DNA of 55,577 nt, from assembly GCA_035630615.1 (NCBI GenBank), contig DASQKI010000028.1:1-55577 (forward strand), read 5' to 3'. The stretch is from DATFRX01 sp035630615. Lineage in GTDB: Bacteria; Actinomycetota; Actinomycetes; Propionibacteriales; Nocardioidaceae. Shown here piece after piece: positions 16,887-25,738 of the stretch. Positions within the stretch are counted from its first letter, which is position 1, and each line of letters begins with the position of its first letter. Position numbers and translations under genes: made by a program. The notes under the pieces were generated by a model. The model saw only the letters and a program-made list of their open reading frames with translations, did no database searches and was not told the DNA's origin.

Positions 16887-18083
16887 ATGACCACTGTGCT
16901 TTCGGCAGCGTGGCTCTTCGACGAAGGGCGGCTGGTTGCCGACCCGGTGGTGTTCGTCGAGGGAGCCCGGGTCACGGCAGTCGAGTACGGCACGTCACCA
17001 CCGGACGGTGTCGCCGTGGTCGATCTGGCCGGTGCGACGCTCGTGCCAGGGTTGGTCGACACCCACGTACACCTGGCGTTCGACGCGAGCGCCGACCCGG
17101 TCGGGAGCCTCGCCGCCCGCGACGACGCCGAGGCTCTCGCGGCGATGACCGAGGCGGCTCGCACAGCGTTGCGTGCGGGCATCACGACGGTTCGCGATCT
17201 CGGCGACCGCGACTACCTGGCGCTGCGGCTGCGCGACGGCACCGGTCCGACGCTGCCCACGATCGTGGCGTCCGGACCACCGATCACGAAAGCCCAGGGA
17301 CACTGCCACTACCTCGGCGGCGTCGCGGAGCCCGACGGAGCGGGCATGCGTGCTGCCATACGAGAGCACGCCGAGCGTGGCGTCGACGTCATCAAGATCA
17401 TGGCCAGCGGCGGCACGCTGACTCCTGGAACGCGTCAGGAGGTGCCGCAGTTCGATCCGGCAGCACTAGTCGCCGCAGTCGACGAGGCCCATCGCCTCGG
17501 CCTGCCGATCACCGCGCACGCGCATGGGACGTCCGCCATCGTCGACGTCGCCGCCACCGACGTCGACGGCATCGAGCACGCTTCGTTCTGGAGCGCCGAG
17601 GGGATCGACGACCCACCCGACGGCTTGATCGAGACGATCGTACGCAAGCGCATCGCCATCGGGGCATCGCTGGGTCAGGCGCCGATGGGTCCCGACGTCA
17701 AACCGCCGCCGGCCGTGCTCGCTCGGCTCCCTCGCATCGTGGGCAACATGCGCCGATTGCACGAGGCCGGCGCCCGGATGGTCGTCGGCACCGACGCCGG
17801 CATCGGACCGCCGAAGCCACACGACGCACTGCTGAACGGCCCAGCCCAGCTGGTGGAGATCGGCTTCACCCCAGCCGAGGCGCTTACGGCCATCACGTCG
17901 ACCGCGGCCGACGCCTGCGGGTTGGCGGACCGCAAGGGCCGGATCGCACCGGGCTTCGACGCCGACATCATTGCCGTCGACGGCGACCCGATGGCCGACC
18001 TCGGCGCCCTCCATCGCATCCGCGCCGTCTACGCCCGCGGCGTCGAGGTCGAGGGACCGACCGGCTCGCGGCATGGGCCATGA
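16887..18083 (+). CDS. Amidohydrolase family protein (imidazolonepropionase/Xaa-Pro-type)
   Basis: About 398 residues of the metal-dependent amidohydrolase superfamily. The metal motif H-x-H is at VDTHVHLAF; the later His residues (THAHGTSA) and the Asp of GTDAGIG complete the usual metal set. The middle KIMASGG segment contains the Lys that is carbamylated in related enzymes. The closest well-known types are the Xaa-Pro dipeptidase-like and hydantoinase-like amidohydrolases. The ATG at 16887 is chosen because the in-frame upstream part is not family-like. Its stop lies 7 bases before the ATG of the broken deacetylase gene. Confidence 0.85.
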   Translation: MTTVLSAAWLFDEGRLVADPVVFVEGARVTAVEYGTSPPDGVAVVDLAGATLVPGLVDTHVHLAFDASADPVGSLAARDDAEALAAMTEAARTALRAGITTVRDLGDRDYLALRLRDGTGPTLPTIVASGPPITKAQGHCHYLGGVAEPDGAGMRAAIREHAERGVDVIKIMASGGTLTPGTRQEVPQFDPAALVAAVDEAHRLGLPITAHAHGTSAIVDVAATDVDGIEHASFWSAEGIDDPPDGLIETIVRKRIAIGASLGQAPMGPDVKPPPAVLARLPRIVGNMRRLHEAGARMVVGTDAGIGPPKPHDALLNGPAQLVEIGFTPAEALTAITSTAADACGLADRKGRIAPGFDADIIAVDGDPMADLGALHRIRAVYARGVEVEGPTGSRHGP

Positions 18084-18090
18084 TCGGGGC

Positions 18091-18800
18091 ATGCCCGAGT
18101 CGAAAGAGCAGCCGTGGCAGTGGAGCGAGGAGACCTGGCGCGGCCACGTGGAGGCGGTCCGCGCCGGAAGGCGACTCGTCCCACCGCAGTGGCCGGGCGG
18201 TGCACGAGTGGCGGTCGCGGTGTCGTTCGACTCCGATCACGAGACCATCCCGCTCCGCGACGCCGAGACCAGTCCCGGCAAGCTGAGCCAGGGCGAGTAC
18301 GGCGCTCGGGTCGCGGTCCCCCGCATCCTCGAGCTGCTTGCGGCGATGGAGATCCCGGCGAGCTTCTTCGTCCCGGCCGTCTCCGCTCTCTTGCATCCCG
18401 ACGAGGTCACCGCGTACGTCGAGGGCGGCCACGAGGTCGCCGTCCACGGTTGGATCCACGAGCGCAACGCATCGCTCCGGCGCGAGGACGAGCTCGACCT
18501 CACCGGTCGCGCGATCGACACGCACCGTACTTCACGATGGACCGGTTCACCGGCTCCCGGCCGTACACGCCCCTGCGCGGTGTCGTCGACATCTGGCGCG
18601 ACGAGTTCGACGCGGCGTACGCGGATGGCGGCCTGTTCCAGCTGACCCTGCATCCGCATGTGATCGGGCACCGGTCGCGACTGGTCGTGCTCCGCGAGCT
18701 GCTGGACAACATCGCGGGGCGGAGCGGCGTCTGGTTCGGCACGCACGCAGCCGTCGCCGACCTCGCCCGCAAGGAGCTTGAGCGCGCTCAGAGCATGTGA
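18091..18800 (+). pseudogene. Polysaccharide deacetylase with internal deletion and frame change
   Basis: The first part (to about 18525) encodes a NodB-like deacetylase: SFDSDHETIPL has the Asp-Asp-type metal site region, and VAVHGWIHERN has the H-x3-H metal ligands. Around 18520-18530 the frame changes: the expected C-terminal part (YFTMDRFTGSRPYTPLRGV, then LTLHPHVIGHRSR) continues in another frame to 18800. Compared with intact homologues, about 60-70 residues in the middle, including the substrate-binding part, are missing. This is an internal deletion of perhaps 190 bases plus a frame shift; the enzyme should be dead. Confidence 0.75.
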
Positions 18801-18854
18801 GGCTGCGCTACTCCCGCACGCTCGTGGGATTGTGGTCGGATGCCCTAGCAGGGG

Positions 18855-18881
18855 TTATCCGCTCCACCCTTGCGTGATAAT
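18855..18881 (+). promoter_or_regulatory. Putative promoter of the XRE-family gene (leaderless)
   Basis: A good -10 box GATAAT (18876-18881) preceded by TTATCC (18855-18860) at a short 15-base spacing. Transcription would start at about 18888-18890, at or next to the GTG start codon, so the mRNA is probably leaderless. No Shine-Dalgarno sequence is seen before the start. Confidence 0.5.
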
Positions 18882-18889
18882 CTCGTCGC

Positions 18890-19897
18890 GTGTCCGACAC
18901 CAAGCAGCCATCGACCACCACCGACAGAGAGCGGTGGTTCGGCGAGAACATGCGGGCGGCGCGGGAGCTGCAGGAGATGTCTCAGACCGCGCTCGCGAAG
19001 AAGATGGCGAAGGTCGGGTTCTCGAACTTTCATCAGAGCACGGTCGCCCGCATCGAGGCCGGCGACCGTCCCGTGCGCCTGAGCGAAGGGCTCGAGCTCT
19101 CCCTGATCTTGGGGACGCCGCTCGGTTCTCTGACGTGGCCGCCGGCGCGTTTCAGCCGGCTCAACAGGTTCCTGCATGCGGTCCAAAACGCTCGCGATCG
19201 GTACGCGAGTCTTGAGGAGCTGACTCAGGACTTTCTCAACAGCGTCGAGATGCTCGCCCGGTTCGTGCGCGACGTCGAGAAGCTGGTCGATGATGGCGAG
19301 TTGGGTGAGGACGATCTCCCGCCAGACTTCGACGTCGACCTCCTGCAGGCGAGACAGCTCGTCAGCAGCACGCCCGAAGACGCCATCGTCCAAGGGCGAG
19401 CTCGAAATGCGAAGACGTCGACGGTCGAGCCGTCCGATCCTCGACTCTTCGGCCGGGCCGAGCCTGGGAAGACGACGAGTGACACCGAGGATGAGCTTGC
19501 CGGAAGCCTGCGAGCCCTCAACGAACGAATCCACTCCAACCAGGCCACACCAGAGGATGTCATCCGGCGCCAGATCCTGGAGCTGCTCCTCAACCCCCAG
19601 GATCGGACTGCCAACGAGATCGCACTCGGGATACAAGAGCTCGTGGATCAGCTCAAGATCGTCAAGGCGGCTCGCGATTTCAAGACCGAGCGCACGCATC
19701 GCGAGCGCGACAAGATCATCCGCGAGGTTGGGGATCTGCGTGCCTTCGAGCGGGAGTATCGACAACGTCTTGAGAGCTGGCTCCTCGAGCTGGGCGACGC
19801 CGCTGCGTTCCGCGACTATTCCGAGGCCCGGGACACCATCGAGGAAGGTCTGAGAGACCTCGGGTCTGTTCATCGCATCGAGAGGGGCGGCGGCTAA
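18890..19897 (+). CDS. XRE-family HTH protein with long coiled-coil C-terminus
   Basis: 335 residues. Residues 20-75 form an XRE helix-turn-helix (NMRAARELQEMSQTALAKKM then STVARIEAGDRPV). The rest is charged and predicted helical, with a leucine-rich coiled-coil-like region from about 200 to 320. No catalytic motif seen. Base composition is lower in GC than its neighbours, with more AAG/AAC codons, which could mean acquisition. It sits immediately upstream of the terminator and the 3' end of ssrA, a frequent integration site for mobile elements, but no integrase is visible. A regulator or a phage-related DNA-binding protein are both possible; it may also be a single-gene defence protein, which is speculation. 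Confidence 0.75.
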   Translation: MSDTKQPSTTTDRERWFGENMRAARELQEMSQTALAKKMAKVGFSNFHQSTVARIEAGDRPVRLSEGLELSLILGTPLGSLTWPPARFSRLNRFLHAVQNARDRYASLEELTQDFLNSVEMLARFVRDVEKLVDDGELGEDDLPPDFDVDLLQARQLVSSTPEDAIVQGRARNAKTSTVEPSDPRLFGRAEPGKTTSDTEDELAGSLRALNERIHSNQATPEDVIRRQILELLLNPQDRTANEIALGIQELVDQLKIVKAARDFKTERTHRERDKIIREVGDLRAFEREYRQRLESWLLELGDAAAFRDYSEARDTIEEGLRDLGSVHRIERGGG

Positions 19898-19920
19898 ACC
19901 AGTGCCGCCTGGACCGCAAT

Positions 19921-19951
19921 GTGCCCGGCCAACACGACGTTGACCGGGCAC
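19921..19951. terminator. Bidirectional hairpin between XRE gene and ssrA
   Basis: An inverted repeat with 8-bp arms GTGCCCGG/CCGGGCAC, one C-A mismatch, 4 further base pairs (CAAC/GTTG) and a 5-base loop. No long T tract follows, as is common for GC-rich actinomycete terminators. It lies between two converging transcripts, so it can serve both. Confidence 0.65.
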
Positions 19952-19962
19952 CTTGCCATAAG

Positions 19963-20330
19963 TGGAGCTGGCGGGAATCGAACCCGCGTCCTCCGACGCT
20001 GACTCAGGACTTCTCCGGGTGCAGTCTGCTCGACGTTTTCTCAGCCCCGGTGCTCGTGCAGACGACGTCACCGACGGGCTCAGCCGCGCAAAAGAGTCCC
20101 GGTCAGATCCCGCGGCGAGACCTGACCAGCGAGCCTCCGCAATGAGGCCGGTGACTGGGATGGAGGCAATCCCAGGCCGACCCTTCACCTAGTCGCCTTA
20201 GGCGGCGAGGGCGAAGTCTGCCTGCTTAGCCTTGGCAGTTATGGTTTCCAAGGATCGTTAACGAGATGACCTTGGGTCCTCGACCCGCTTCTCCTGAACC
20301 GAACGACCGAAGTCGAAACCGATCAGCCCC
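19963..20330 (-). ncRNA. ssrA: tmRNA (transfer-messenger RNA)
   Basis: About 368 nt on the minus strand. The 5' end GGGGCTGATCGGTTTCGACT and the 3' end GGTTCGATTCCCGCCAGCTCCA form the tRNA-like part, and the acceptor arms GGGGCTG and CAGCTCC pair (one G-U). The CCA is not encoded. The tag frame at 20198-20236 reads AKAKQADFALAA followed by TAA, an ALAA-ending tag typical of actinomycetes. With SmpB (21268-21744) it rescues ribosomes on broken messages. The tRNA-like 3' end faces the XRE gene. Confidence 0.95.
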
Positions 20331-20371
20331 TCTTGAGTTGTCAACCGCCTCCAGCGTACTGGACGACCAGG

Positions 20372-21271
20372 CTATTCCGCCGCAGAGTTACCGAGACCGA
20401 GCAGGCGTACGGGGTTGTGCCAGCACACCGCTCGGAGCCAGTCGTCGCCGAGGTCGAGCCGGTCGAGAGCATCGAGCTGGTGAGCATAGGCGTACGGGAT
20501 GTTCGGGAAGTCCGAGCCGAGCAGGATGCGATCGCACAGGTCGGCCAGACGCGGCAGCAGGCTCCGAGGCACCGGCGCGTCGGCCTCGAAGAAGTCGGTG
20601 AACGCCATCGTCGTGTCGAGGTGCACCCGCCCGTGTCGCTCGGCGAGCTCGACGAACTCCGCGTACTCCGGCGCCCCGAGATGGGCGATGATCGCGCACA
20701 GCCGGGGATGGCGTGCCAGTAGCTCAGCCATGGGGGCCGGTCCGGTGTGCCGGTTGGGCACCGGGCCCGAGCCGGCGTGCACGACGACCGGTGTCTCCGT
20801 CTCGGCGAGTAGCCCCCACACCGGGTCGATCTGCGGGTCGCGCACATCGAAGTCGCCCACCTGCACATGCACCTTGAACAGGTGCACGCCATCGGCGATG
20901 CGCCGTCGCACCTCGTCGACGACGCCCGGCTCGGGGTAGAACGTCGCACAGCGCAGACAGCCCGGCGTCTGCTCGGCGAACCCCGCCGCCCAGTCGTTGA
21001 GGTAGGTCGCGATGCCGGGCCGATGCGCGTACGGCAGGGCGCCGTGCCAGCGCACGCCGAGGTCGCGCAGTGTCGCCAACCGCTCCTCGATGCTGGTCCG
21101 ATAGTTGATCGGCCACGGGCGGCCGAGCAGCGGTCCGGTCGCGTCGAAGTGCTCCCAGACCCGGGTCATGACCGGCGGCGGCAGGAAGTGGACGTGGACG
21201 TCGGCGAGTCCGGGCAACCCGAGCCGCCGCCACCAGGCCGGAACCTCGGCGTCGGCGGCCGGTCCGCTCAC
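20372..21271 (-). CDS. Amidohydrolase-2 (TIM-barrel) family protein
   Basis: 299 residues. The metal-binding H-x-H is at ADVHVHFLP near the N-terminus; later metal-site parts include FKVHVQVGDF, VVVHAGSG, IIAHLGAPEY and LLGSDFPN, in which the final Asp is the usual catalytic residue. The family covers decarboxylases and hydrolases such as ACMSD-type enzymes; the substrate is unknown. The start (GTG at 21271) overlaps the smpB stop by 4 bases, so it is cotranscribed with smpB. It is not part of the conserved smpB-ssrA order in the mycobacterial gene layout and may be an insertion. Confidence 0.85.
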   Translation of the reverse strand: MSGPAADAEVPAWWRRLGLPGLADVHVHFLPPPVMTRVWEHFDATGPLLGRPWPINYRTSIEERLATLRDLGVRWHGALPYAHRPGIATYLNDWAAGFAEQTPGCLRCATFYPEPGVVDEVRRRIADGVHLFKVHVQVGDFDVRDPQIDPVWGLLAETETPVVVHAGSGPVPNRHTGPAPMAELLARHPRLCAIIAHLGAPEYAEFVELAERHGRVHLDTTMAFTDFFEADAPVPRSLLPRLADLCDRILLGSDFPNIPYAYAHQLDALDRLDLGDDWLRAVCWHNPVRLLGLGNSAAE

Positions 21272-21744
21272 TCGTATCCCTTCGCGCGGCGTCCCATGGC
21301 CCGCTCGGCCTCGCGCTTGGCCTCCTTCGCCGCCAGCGCCTGGCGCTTGTCATAGGTCCGCTTGCCGCGGGCGAGGGCGAGCTCGACCTTGGCCCGGCCG
21401 TCCTTGAAGTACAGCGACAGCGGCACGAGCGTCAGCCCGCGCTCGGCGACCTTGGACGCCATCCGGTCGATCTCCTGGCGATGCAGCAACAGCTTGCGCC
21501 GGCGCCGTGGCTCGTGGTTGGTCCACGTGCCCGCCGTGTACTCGGGGATGTAGACGCCGTGCAGCCAGGCTTCACCCCCGTCGACCTCGGCGAATCCGTC
21601 GGTCAAGCTCGCCCTGCCCGCGCGCAGCGACTTGACCTCGGTGCCGGTCAGCACGAGGCCTGCTTCGTAGGTGTCCTCGACGTGGTAGTCGTATCGCGCC
21701 TTGCGATTGGTCGTCACGACCTTGCGCCCTTGTTCCTTGGCCAT
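21268..21744 (-). CDS. smpB: SsrA-binding protein SmpB
   Basis: 158 residues, usual length. Conserved parts are present: ARYDYHVEDTYEAGLVLTG, the EVKSLRAGRASL motif, GVYIPEYTAGTWTNHEP and the C-terminal tail LALARGKRTYDKRQA, whose helix enters the mRNA channel of the ribosome. It binds the tRNA-like part of tmRNA and delivers it to stalled ribosomes. ATG at 21744. It lies 35 bases downstream of the M23 peptidase gene and the ssrA gene is further along on the same strand. Confidence 0.95.
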   Translation of the reverse strand: MAKEQGRKVVTTNRKARYDYHVEDTYEAGLVLTGTEVKSLRAGRASLTDGFAEVDGGEAWLHGVYIPEYTAGTWTNHEPRRRRKLLLHRQEIDRMASKVAERGLTLVPLSLYFKDGRAKVELALARGKRTYDKRQALAAKEAKREAERAMGRRAKGYE

Positions 21745-21779
21745 CCGCCCCAGTATTCCGCACGCCGGCCGGACGATCG

Positions 21780-23066
21780 TCAGAGCCAGCTCATCGGGTC
21801 GACGGTGGTGCCGCCCTCGTAGACCATGAAGTGCAGGTGGCAGCCGGTCGACCAGCCGGTCGTGCCGGAGTACGCGATCAGCTCGCCGCGCTTGACGTGT
21901 TCGCCGTAGCCTGCGACGAAACTCGTCAGGTGGTTGTAGGACGTCGAGAGGCTGACGCCGTTGACGTTGCCGTGGTTGATCGTGAGCCGGTTGCCGTAGG
22001 CGTCGTCGTAGTACTCGGAGATCACCGTTCCAGTGGCGGCGGCGTAGACCGGTGTGCCGCATGCGGCGCCGAAGTCGGTCCCGTCGTGCAGTTTCATGTA
22101 GTGCAGAATCGGGTGGTAGCGCATGCCGTACGACGACGTGATGTAGGTGTCGGACACCGGCCACGACAGCCAGCCGCCGGAGTTGTTGACCTGGATGCCG
22201 GGGCCGTTTTGCCGCGCGGCGATCCGCTCCAGCCGGTTCTTGATCTTCTCCCGCTTGGCTTCGAGTGTGTTGATCCGGGCGAGGTCGATCTGCTTGGCGC
22301 TCTCGGCCTGCTGCTCGGCGGCCTGGCGCTCCGCGACGAGCGCCTGGACCTGCTTGGTCTGCTCCTCGGCCTGCGCCTCGAGCACCTGCATCCGGTCCAG
22401 ATTTTCGGCCGCCTCTTCACGCCGCTTGGCGACCTCGTCACGCAGCCGCTGCACCGCCTGCTCGCGGACCTTGGAGATGGTCTTCTTGGCCTCGAGCTGA
22501 TCGATCGTGGCCGACTGCGCGCCGACGACCGAGTCGGCGAGCGACATGTTGCGGCCGAAGTCGGACGGCTCGCCGCCCTCCAGGACGAGGCTGAGACTCG
22601 TCAGGCTGGGGCTGCCGTACTCGTAGGTCGTGACGATGAAGCTGGACAGCTTGTCCTCGGCCGACTTGATGTCGCTTCGCGAGTCCTCGAGGGCCTGCTC
22701 CGCATACGCGAGGCGCTCCTCGGCCTCCTGGAGGCGGTCCTGCATCAGCTGGTCCAGCACTTTCGCGGCGCTCAGCTGACCCCGCGTACGAGCGAGGTTA
22801 TCCTGCGCGGTCGAGAGCTGAGCCTGCGCGGTGTTGAGCGCACGGGTCGCCGCGAGCAACTGGGCACTCGATTCGTCGAGGTCGCGATGGGCGCCGTGAA
22901 GCCGATCGTTGACGTCGGCCTTGCGGTCCTCCAGGTCGTCAGGGTCGGTCATCGCGGAAGCCGGCGCGTCCGGCACCGCTGTCGTGCTGACGAGCACGCC
23001 CAGGGCGGCTGTCAACGTCGTCGCGATGAGCCACTGGCGGCGACCAAGGGGGAAGAGTCGAGCCAC
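21780..23066 (-). CDS. M23 (LytM) peptidase with N-terminal coiled coil, EnvC/PcsB-like
   Basis: About 428 residues. A signal peptide is visible (ATTLTAALGVLVSTTAVPDAP, shown in parts; cleavage near ASA). Residues 40-275 form a long coiled coil rich in Glu, Gln, Leu and Ala. The last about 120 residues are an M23 domain with all zinc ligands: His327 and Asp331 in KLHDGTDFG, and His410/His412 in GCHLHF, so it looks catalytically active. It lies between ftsX and smpB. In related systems FtsEX activates such coiled-coil hydrolases across the membrane (EnvC, PcsB, RipC). The GTG start at 23066 gives a clean signal peptide; a TTG at 23099 is possible. Confidence 0.88.
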   Translation of the reverse strand: MARLFPLGRRQWLIATTLTAALGVLVSTTAVPDAPASAMTDPDDLEDRKADVNDRLHGAHRDLDESSAQLLAATRALNTAQAQLSTAQDNLARTRGQLSAAKVLDQLMQDRLQEAEERLAYAEQALEDSRSDIKSAEDKLSSFIVTTYEYGSPSLTSLSLVLEGGEPSDFGRNMSLADSVVGAQSATIDQLEAKKTISKVREQAVQRLRDEVAKRREEAAENLDRMQVLEAQAEEQTKQVQALVAERQAAEQQAESAKQIDLARINTLEAKREKIKNRLERIAARQNGPGIQVNNSGGWLSWPVSDTYITSSYGMRYHPILHYMKLHDGTDFGAACGTPVYAAATGTVISEYYDDAYGNRLTINHGNVNGVSLSTSYNHLTSFVAGYGEHVKRGELIAYSGTTGWSTGCHLHFMVYEGGTTVDPMSWL

Positions 23067-23082
23067 GGTCAGTACCTGTCCA

Positions 23083-23099
23083 TTGGGGGACTTCCCCAA
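23083..23099. repeat. Small inverted repeat between ftsX and the M23 peptidase gene
   Basis: TTGGGG and CCCCAA arms of 6 bp around a 5-base loop. It lies in the 51-base gap between the ftsX stop and the peptidase start and could attenuate or adjust downstream translation, or simply be chance. Confidence 0.4.
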
Positions 23100-23117
23100 G
23101 ACGGTAACCGACCGTCG

Positions 23118-24041
23118 TCAAACATCCAGGTATTTGCGTGTCATCACGAGTGTCGGAATCAGGCCCAAAAGCACCGCAAAGCCCAACGTAACGAACCCGG
23201 CCATGATCGCGTCGTCCCACCCGATCCAGTCCGTGAACGTCGACAGCGACGAGTCGAGCACGAAGCCGTAGATCACGACCTGGACGAAGACCGCCAGCGC
23301 GACGCAGGCCAACAACCCCGAGATGACGGCGGCGAGCAGGGACTCCAGGACGAACGGCATCTGGATGTGCCAGCTCGACGCACCGACCAGGCGCATGATG
23401 CCGATCTCGCGCCGTCGGGCGTATGCGGTGAGCCGGATCGTGTTGGACACCTGCATGACGGCGGCGATGACCAGGAACGCCGCGATCCCGAGCGAGAACC
23501 ACCACAGCCACTCGAGCAGCTTGTAGAGCGGCTCGAGCTGGTCGTTGAGGTTTTTGGTCCCGGCCACCCCCGGCATGTGTTGGGCCTGGTCCTCGGCGCC
23601 GGCGAACTGGCTCGGGTCGTCGAGGGTGACGAAGTAGGACGCGGCGAAGTCGCTTTGGTGGACGACCTCGAACAACTGACGGCCTTCGGGGCTCTGGCTG
23701 AACAGGTCTTCGGCCTGGTCGTACGCCTCCTTGGAGCTCTGGTACTCGATCGACTTGACCTCGGGATTGTCCTTCAGCGCACCCTCGATGTTGGTCCGCT
23801 GCGCGTCGCTGACCTCGCCGTTGACGCACGGACCGGTGCTCATGCGATCGGTGCACAGCATCACCTGCAGCTGCAGCCGATCGCCGAAGAACGCCTCGGT
23901 CTTGTTGGTCTGCGAGTTCACCATCAGCGCGAAGCCGACGAGGGTGAGCGAGACGCCCATCGTGACGATCAGCGAGATCGTCATCGAGATGTTGCGCCGC
24001 AGGCCCGTGCCTAGCTCGGAAAAAACGTGTGTGATCTGCAT
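23118..24041 (-). CDS. ftsX: Cell division protein FtsX
   Basis: 307 residues, ATG at 24041. One N-terminal helix, a large extracytoplasmic loop (about residues 45-170, containing ALKDNPEVKSIEYQSSKEA), then three helices near the C-terminus with the typical ARRREIGIMRLVGAS cytoplasmic motif. FtsX is the membrane part of the ABC-like FtsEX complex that drives peptidoglycan hydrolases at the septum. Fifteen bases separate it from ftsE and 51 from the M23 peptidase gene. Confidence 0.95.
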   Translation of the reverse strand: MQITHVFSELGTGLRRNISMTISLIVTMGVSLTLVGFALMVNSQTNKTEAFFGDRLQLQVMLCTDRMSTGPCVNGEVSDAQRTNIEGALKDNPEVKSIEYQSSKEAYDQAEDLFSQSPEGRQLFEVVHQSDFAASYFVTLDDPSQFAGAEDQAQHMPGVAGTKNLNDQLEPLYKLLEWLWWFSLGIAAFLVIAAVMQVSNTIRLTAYARRREIGIMRLVGASSWHIQMPFVLESLLAAVISGLLACVALAVFVQVVIYGFVLDSSLSTFTDWIGWDDAIMAGFVTLGFAVLLGLIPTLVMTRKYLDV

Positions 24042-24056
24042 GGCTTTCCGTGAAGG

Positions 24057-24746
24057 TCAGTTTTGATAGCCGTAGACACCGCGGGACTGGTCGCGAACGA
24101 CGCGGCCGGCGTCGAGCTCGATCACCCGCTTGCGCATCTGGTCGACGATGCCGGAGTCGTGAGTCGCCATCAAGACGGTCGTGCCGGTGCGGTTGATCCG
24201 GTCGAGCAGCTTCATGATCCCGACCGATGTGGTCGGGTCGAGGTTGCCGGTCGGCTCGTCGGCGATCAGGATCATCGGCCGGTTGACGAACGCCCGGGCC
24301 ACCGCGACCCGCTGCTGCTCGCCGCCGGACAGCTCGTCGGGCATCCGCTCGCCCTTGCCGCCGAGGCCGACCAGCTCCAGCGTCTCGGGGACGACCCGCT
24401 CGATGATCCGGCGCGACTTGCCGATCACCTGCAGGGCGAACGCGACGTTTTCGGTCACGGTCTTGTTGGGCAACAGCCGGAAGTCCTGAAAAACCGTGCC
24501 GATCTGGCGCCGCAAGCCCGGGATCTTCCAACCCGCGAGCCGGTTGATCTCCTTGCCGGCGACGTATACCCGCCCGCTGCTCGGCCGAGCCTCGCGGAGT
24601 ATCAGACGCAAGAACGTGGACTTGCCGGAGCCGGACGCGCCGACGAGAAAGACGAACTCGCCCTTCTCGATCTCGACGTCGATGGAGTCGAGAGCCGGTC
24701 GCTTGCTCGCGCTATAGGCCTTGGAAACGGTTTCGAATCGGATCAC
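24057..24746 (-). CDS. ftsE: Cell division ATP-binding protein FtsE
   Basis: 229 residues. Walker A GASGSGKST, the FtsE-type LSGGEQQRVAVARAFVN signature, Walker B LIADEPTGNLDP and the switch His (ATHDSGIVD) are all present. It powers FtsX. GTG at 24746, in frame with the family start MIRFETVSKAY. The next gene upstream on this strand is the ABC-2 permease, whose start is over 100 bases away, so a promoter may lie in between. Confidence 0.95.
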   Translation of the reverse strand: MIRFETVSKAYSASKRPALDSIDVEIEKGEFVFLVGASGSGKSTFLRLILREARPSSGRVYVAGKEINRLAGWKIPGLRRQIGTVFQDFRLLPNKTVTENVAFALQVIGKSRRIIERVVPETLELVGLGGKGERMPDELSGGEQQRVAVARAFVNRPMILIADEPTGNLDPTTSVGIMKLLDRINRTGTTVLMATHDSGIVDQMRKRVIELDAGRVVRDQSRGVYGYQN

Positions 24747-24872
24747 GTGCGTTGACGGCCGGATGTCGGGGGCAGGTGTGGTGTTTCGCGTGCGCAGTCC
24801 GGCCGGTCGCCGAGTCTACGTGCCCCACCTGAGGGGTCAACGCAGGTACGCGGCGGACCGCATGCCACCGCG

Positions 24873-25738
24873 TCACTCGGTCCGGTCGAACCGGGCGATT
24901 GCCAACGCCAAGAGCCCGATCGTCACGACGACCACGACGCCCACCTGCACCGGCACCGGAACCTGCCAGTCCCCCCAGGTCAGACCGGGATCCAGCGTCG
25001 CCTGGTCGCTCGCCGACAGGCTCAGCTGCGCGAAGACGACGTGCCGCATGGGCTCGACGGCGTACGTCAGCGGGTTGAGCGTGGTCAGGATGTCGAGCCA
25101 CCGCGGCAGGCCCGACAGCGGGAACATCGCGCCGGACAGAAACATCATCGGCGTGATCACCATCTGGACCAGCGGGAACGCCGCCTGAAACTGTCGGATC
25201 CGGACCACCATCGCGAGACTCATCGCGGTCAGCATCAGGCCGGCGAGGAACAACAGCACGACCATCTCGACGAGCATCACCGGGTCGTACGGGATGTCGA
25301 CCACTCCGCACAGGGCCAGCATCACCATGCTCTGTGCCGTGGCGACGGTCGCGCCGCCCAGCGCCTTGCCGACCAGGATCGACGCCCGGCTCACCGGCGC
25401 GACCATCATCTCGCGCAGGAAGCCCCACTCGCGATCCCAGACCAGCGAGATGCCCGCGAACGTGGCCGTGAACAGCACCGAGATCGCGACGATGCCCGGA
25501 TAGAGAAACGTCCGAAAGTCGATGTCGGTGCCGCGCGACACCAGGCTCGACAGGCCGGTGCCGAGAACGAACAAGAACAGCAGCGGCTGGACCAGGCCGG
25601 TCAGCGCCCGCGTCCGATCCCGCATGAAGCGGACCAACTCGCGCCGCCACACGACCGACGTCGCACGCAGCTGATGCCGAAGGCCGGTGGTCGGCAGCCG
25701 TACCGCCGCGACCGGTGCCTGTGTCGTGGACATGTCAC

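Noticed and set aside
19219..20012. 15-base identical word GCTGACTCAGGACTT in the XRE gene and in ssrA
   Set aside because: One such repeat is expected by chance in a window of this size, the copies are not at the ssrA 3' end, and flanking bases do not match, so it is not taken as an attachment site.
21831..24014. Long plus-strand open frame opposite the M23 peptidase and ftsX genes
   Set aside because: It spans two clear minus-strand genes and their gap, has biased composition and no recognisable domain.
24747..24872. Possible extra gene between ftsE and the exporter permease
   Set aside because: 126 bases with no frame longer than a few dozen codons and no ribosome binding site.
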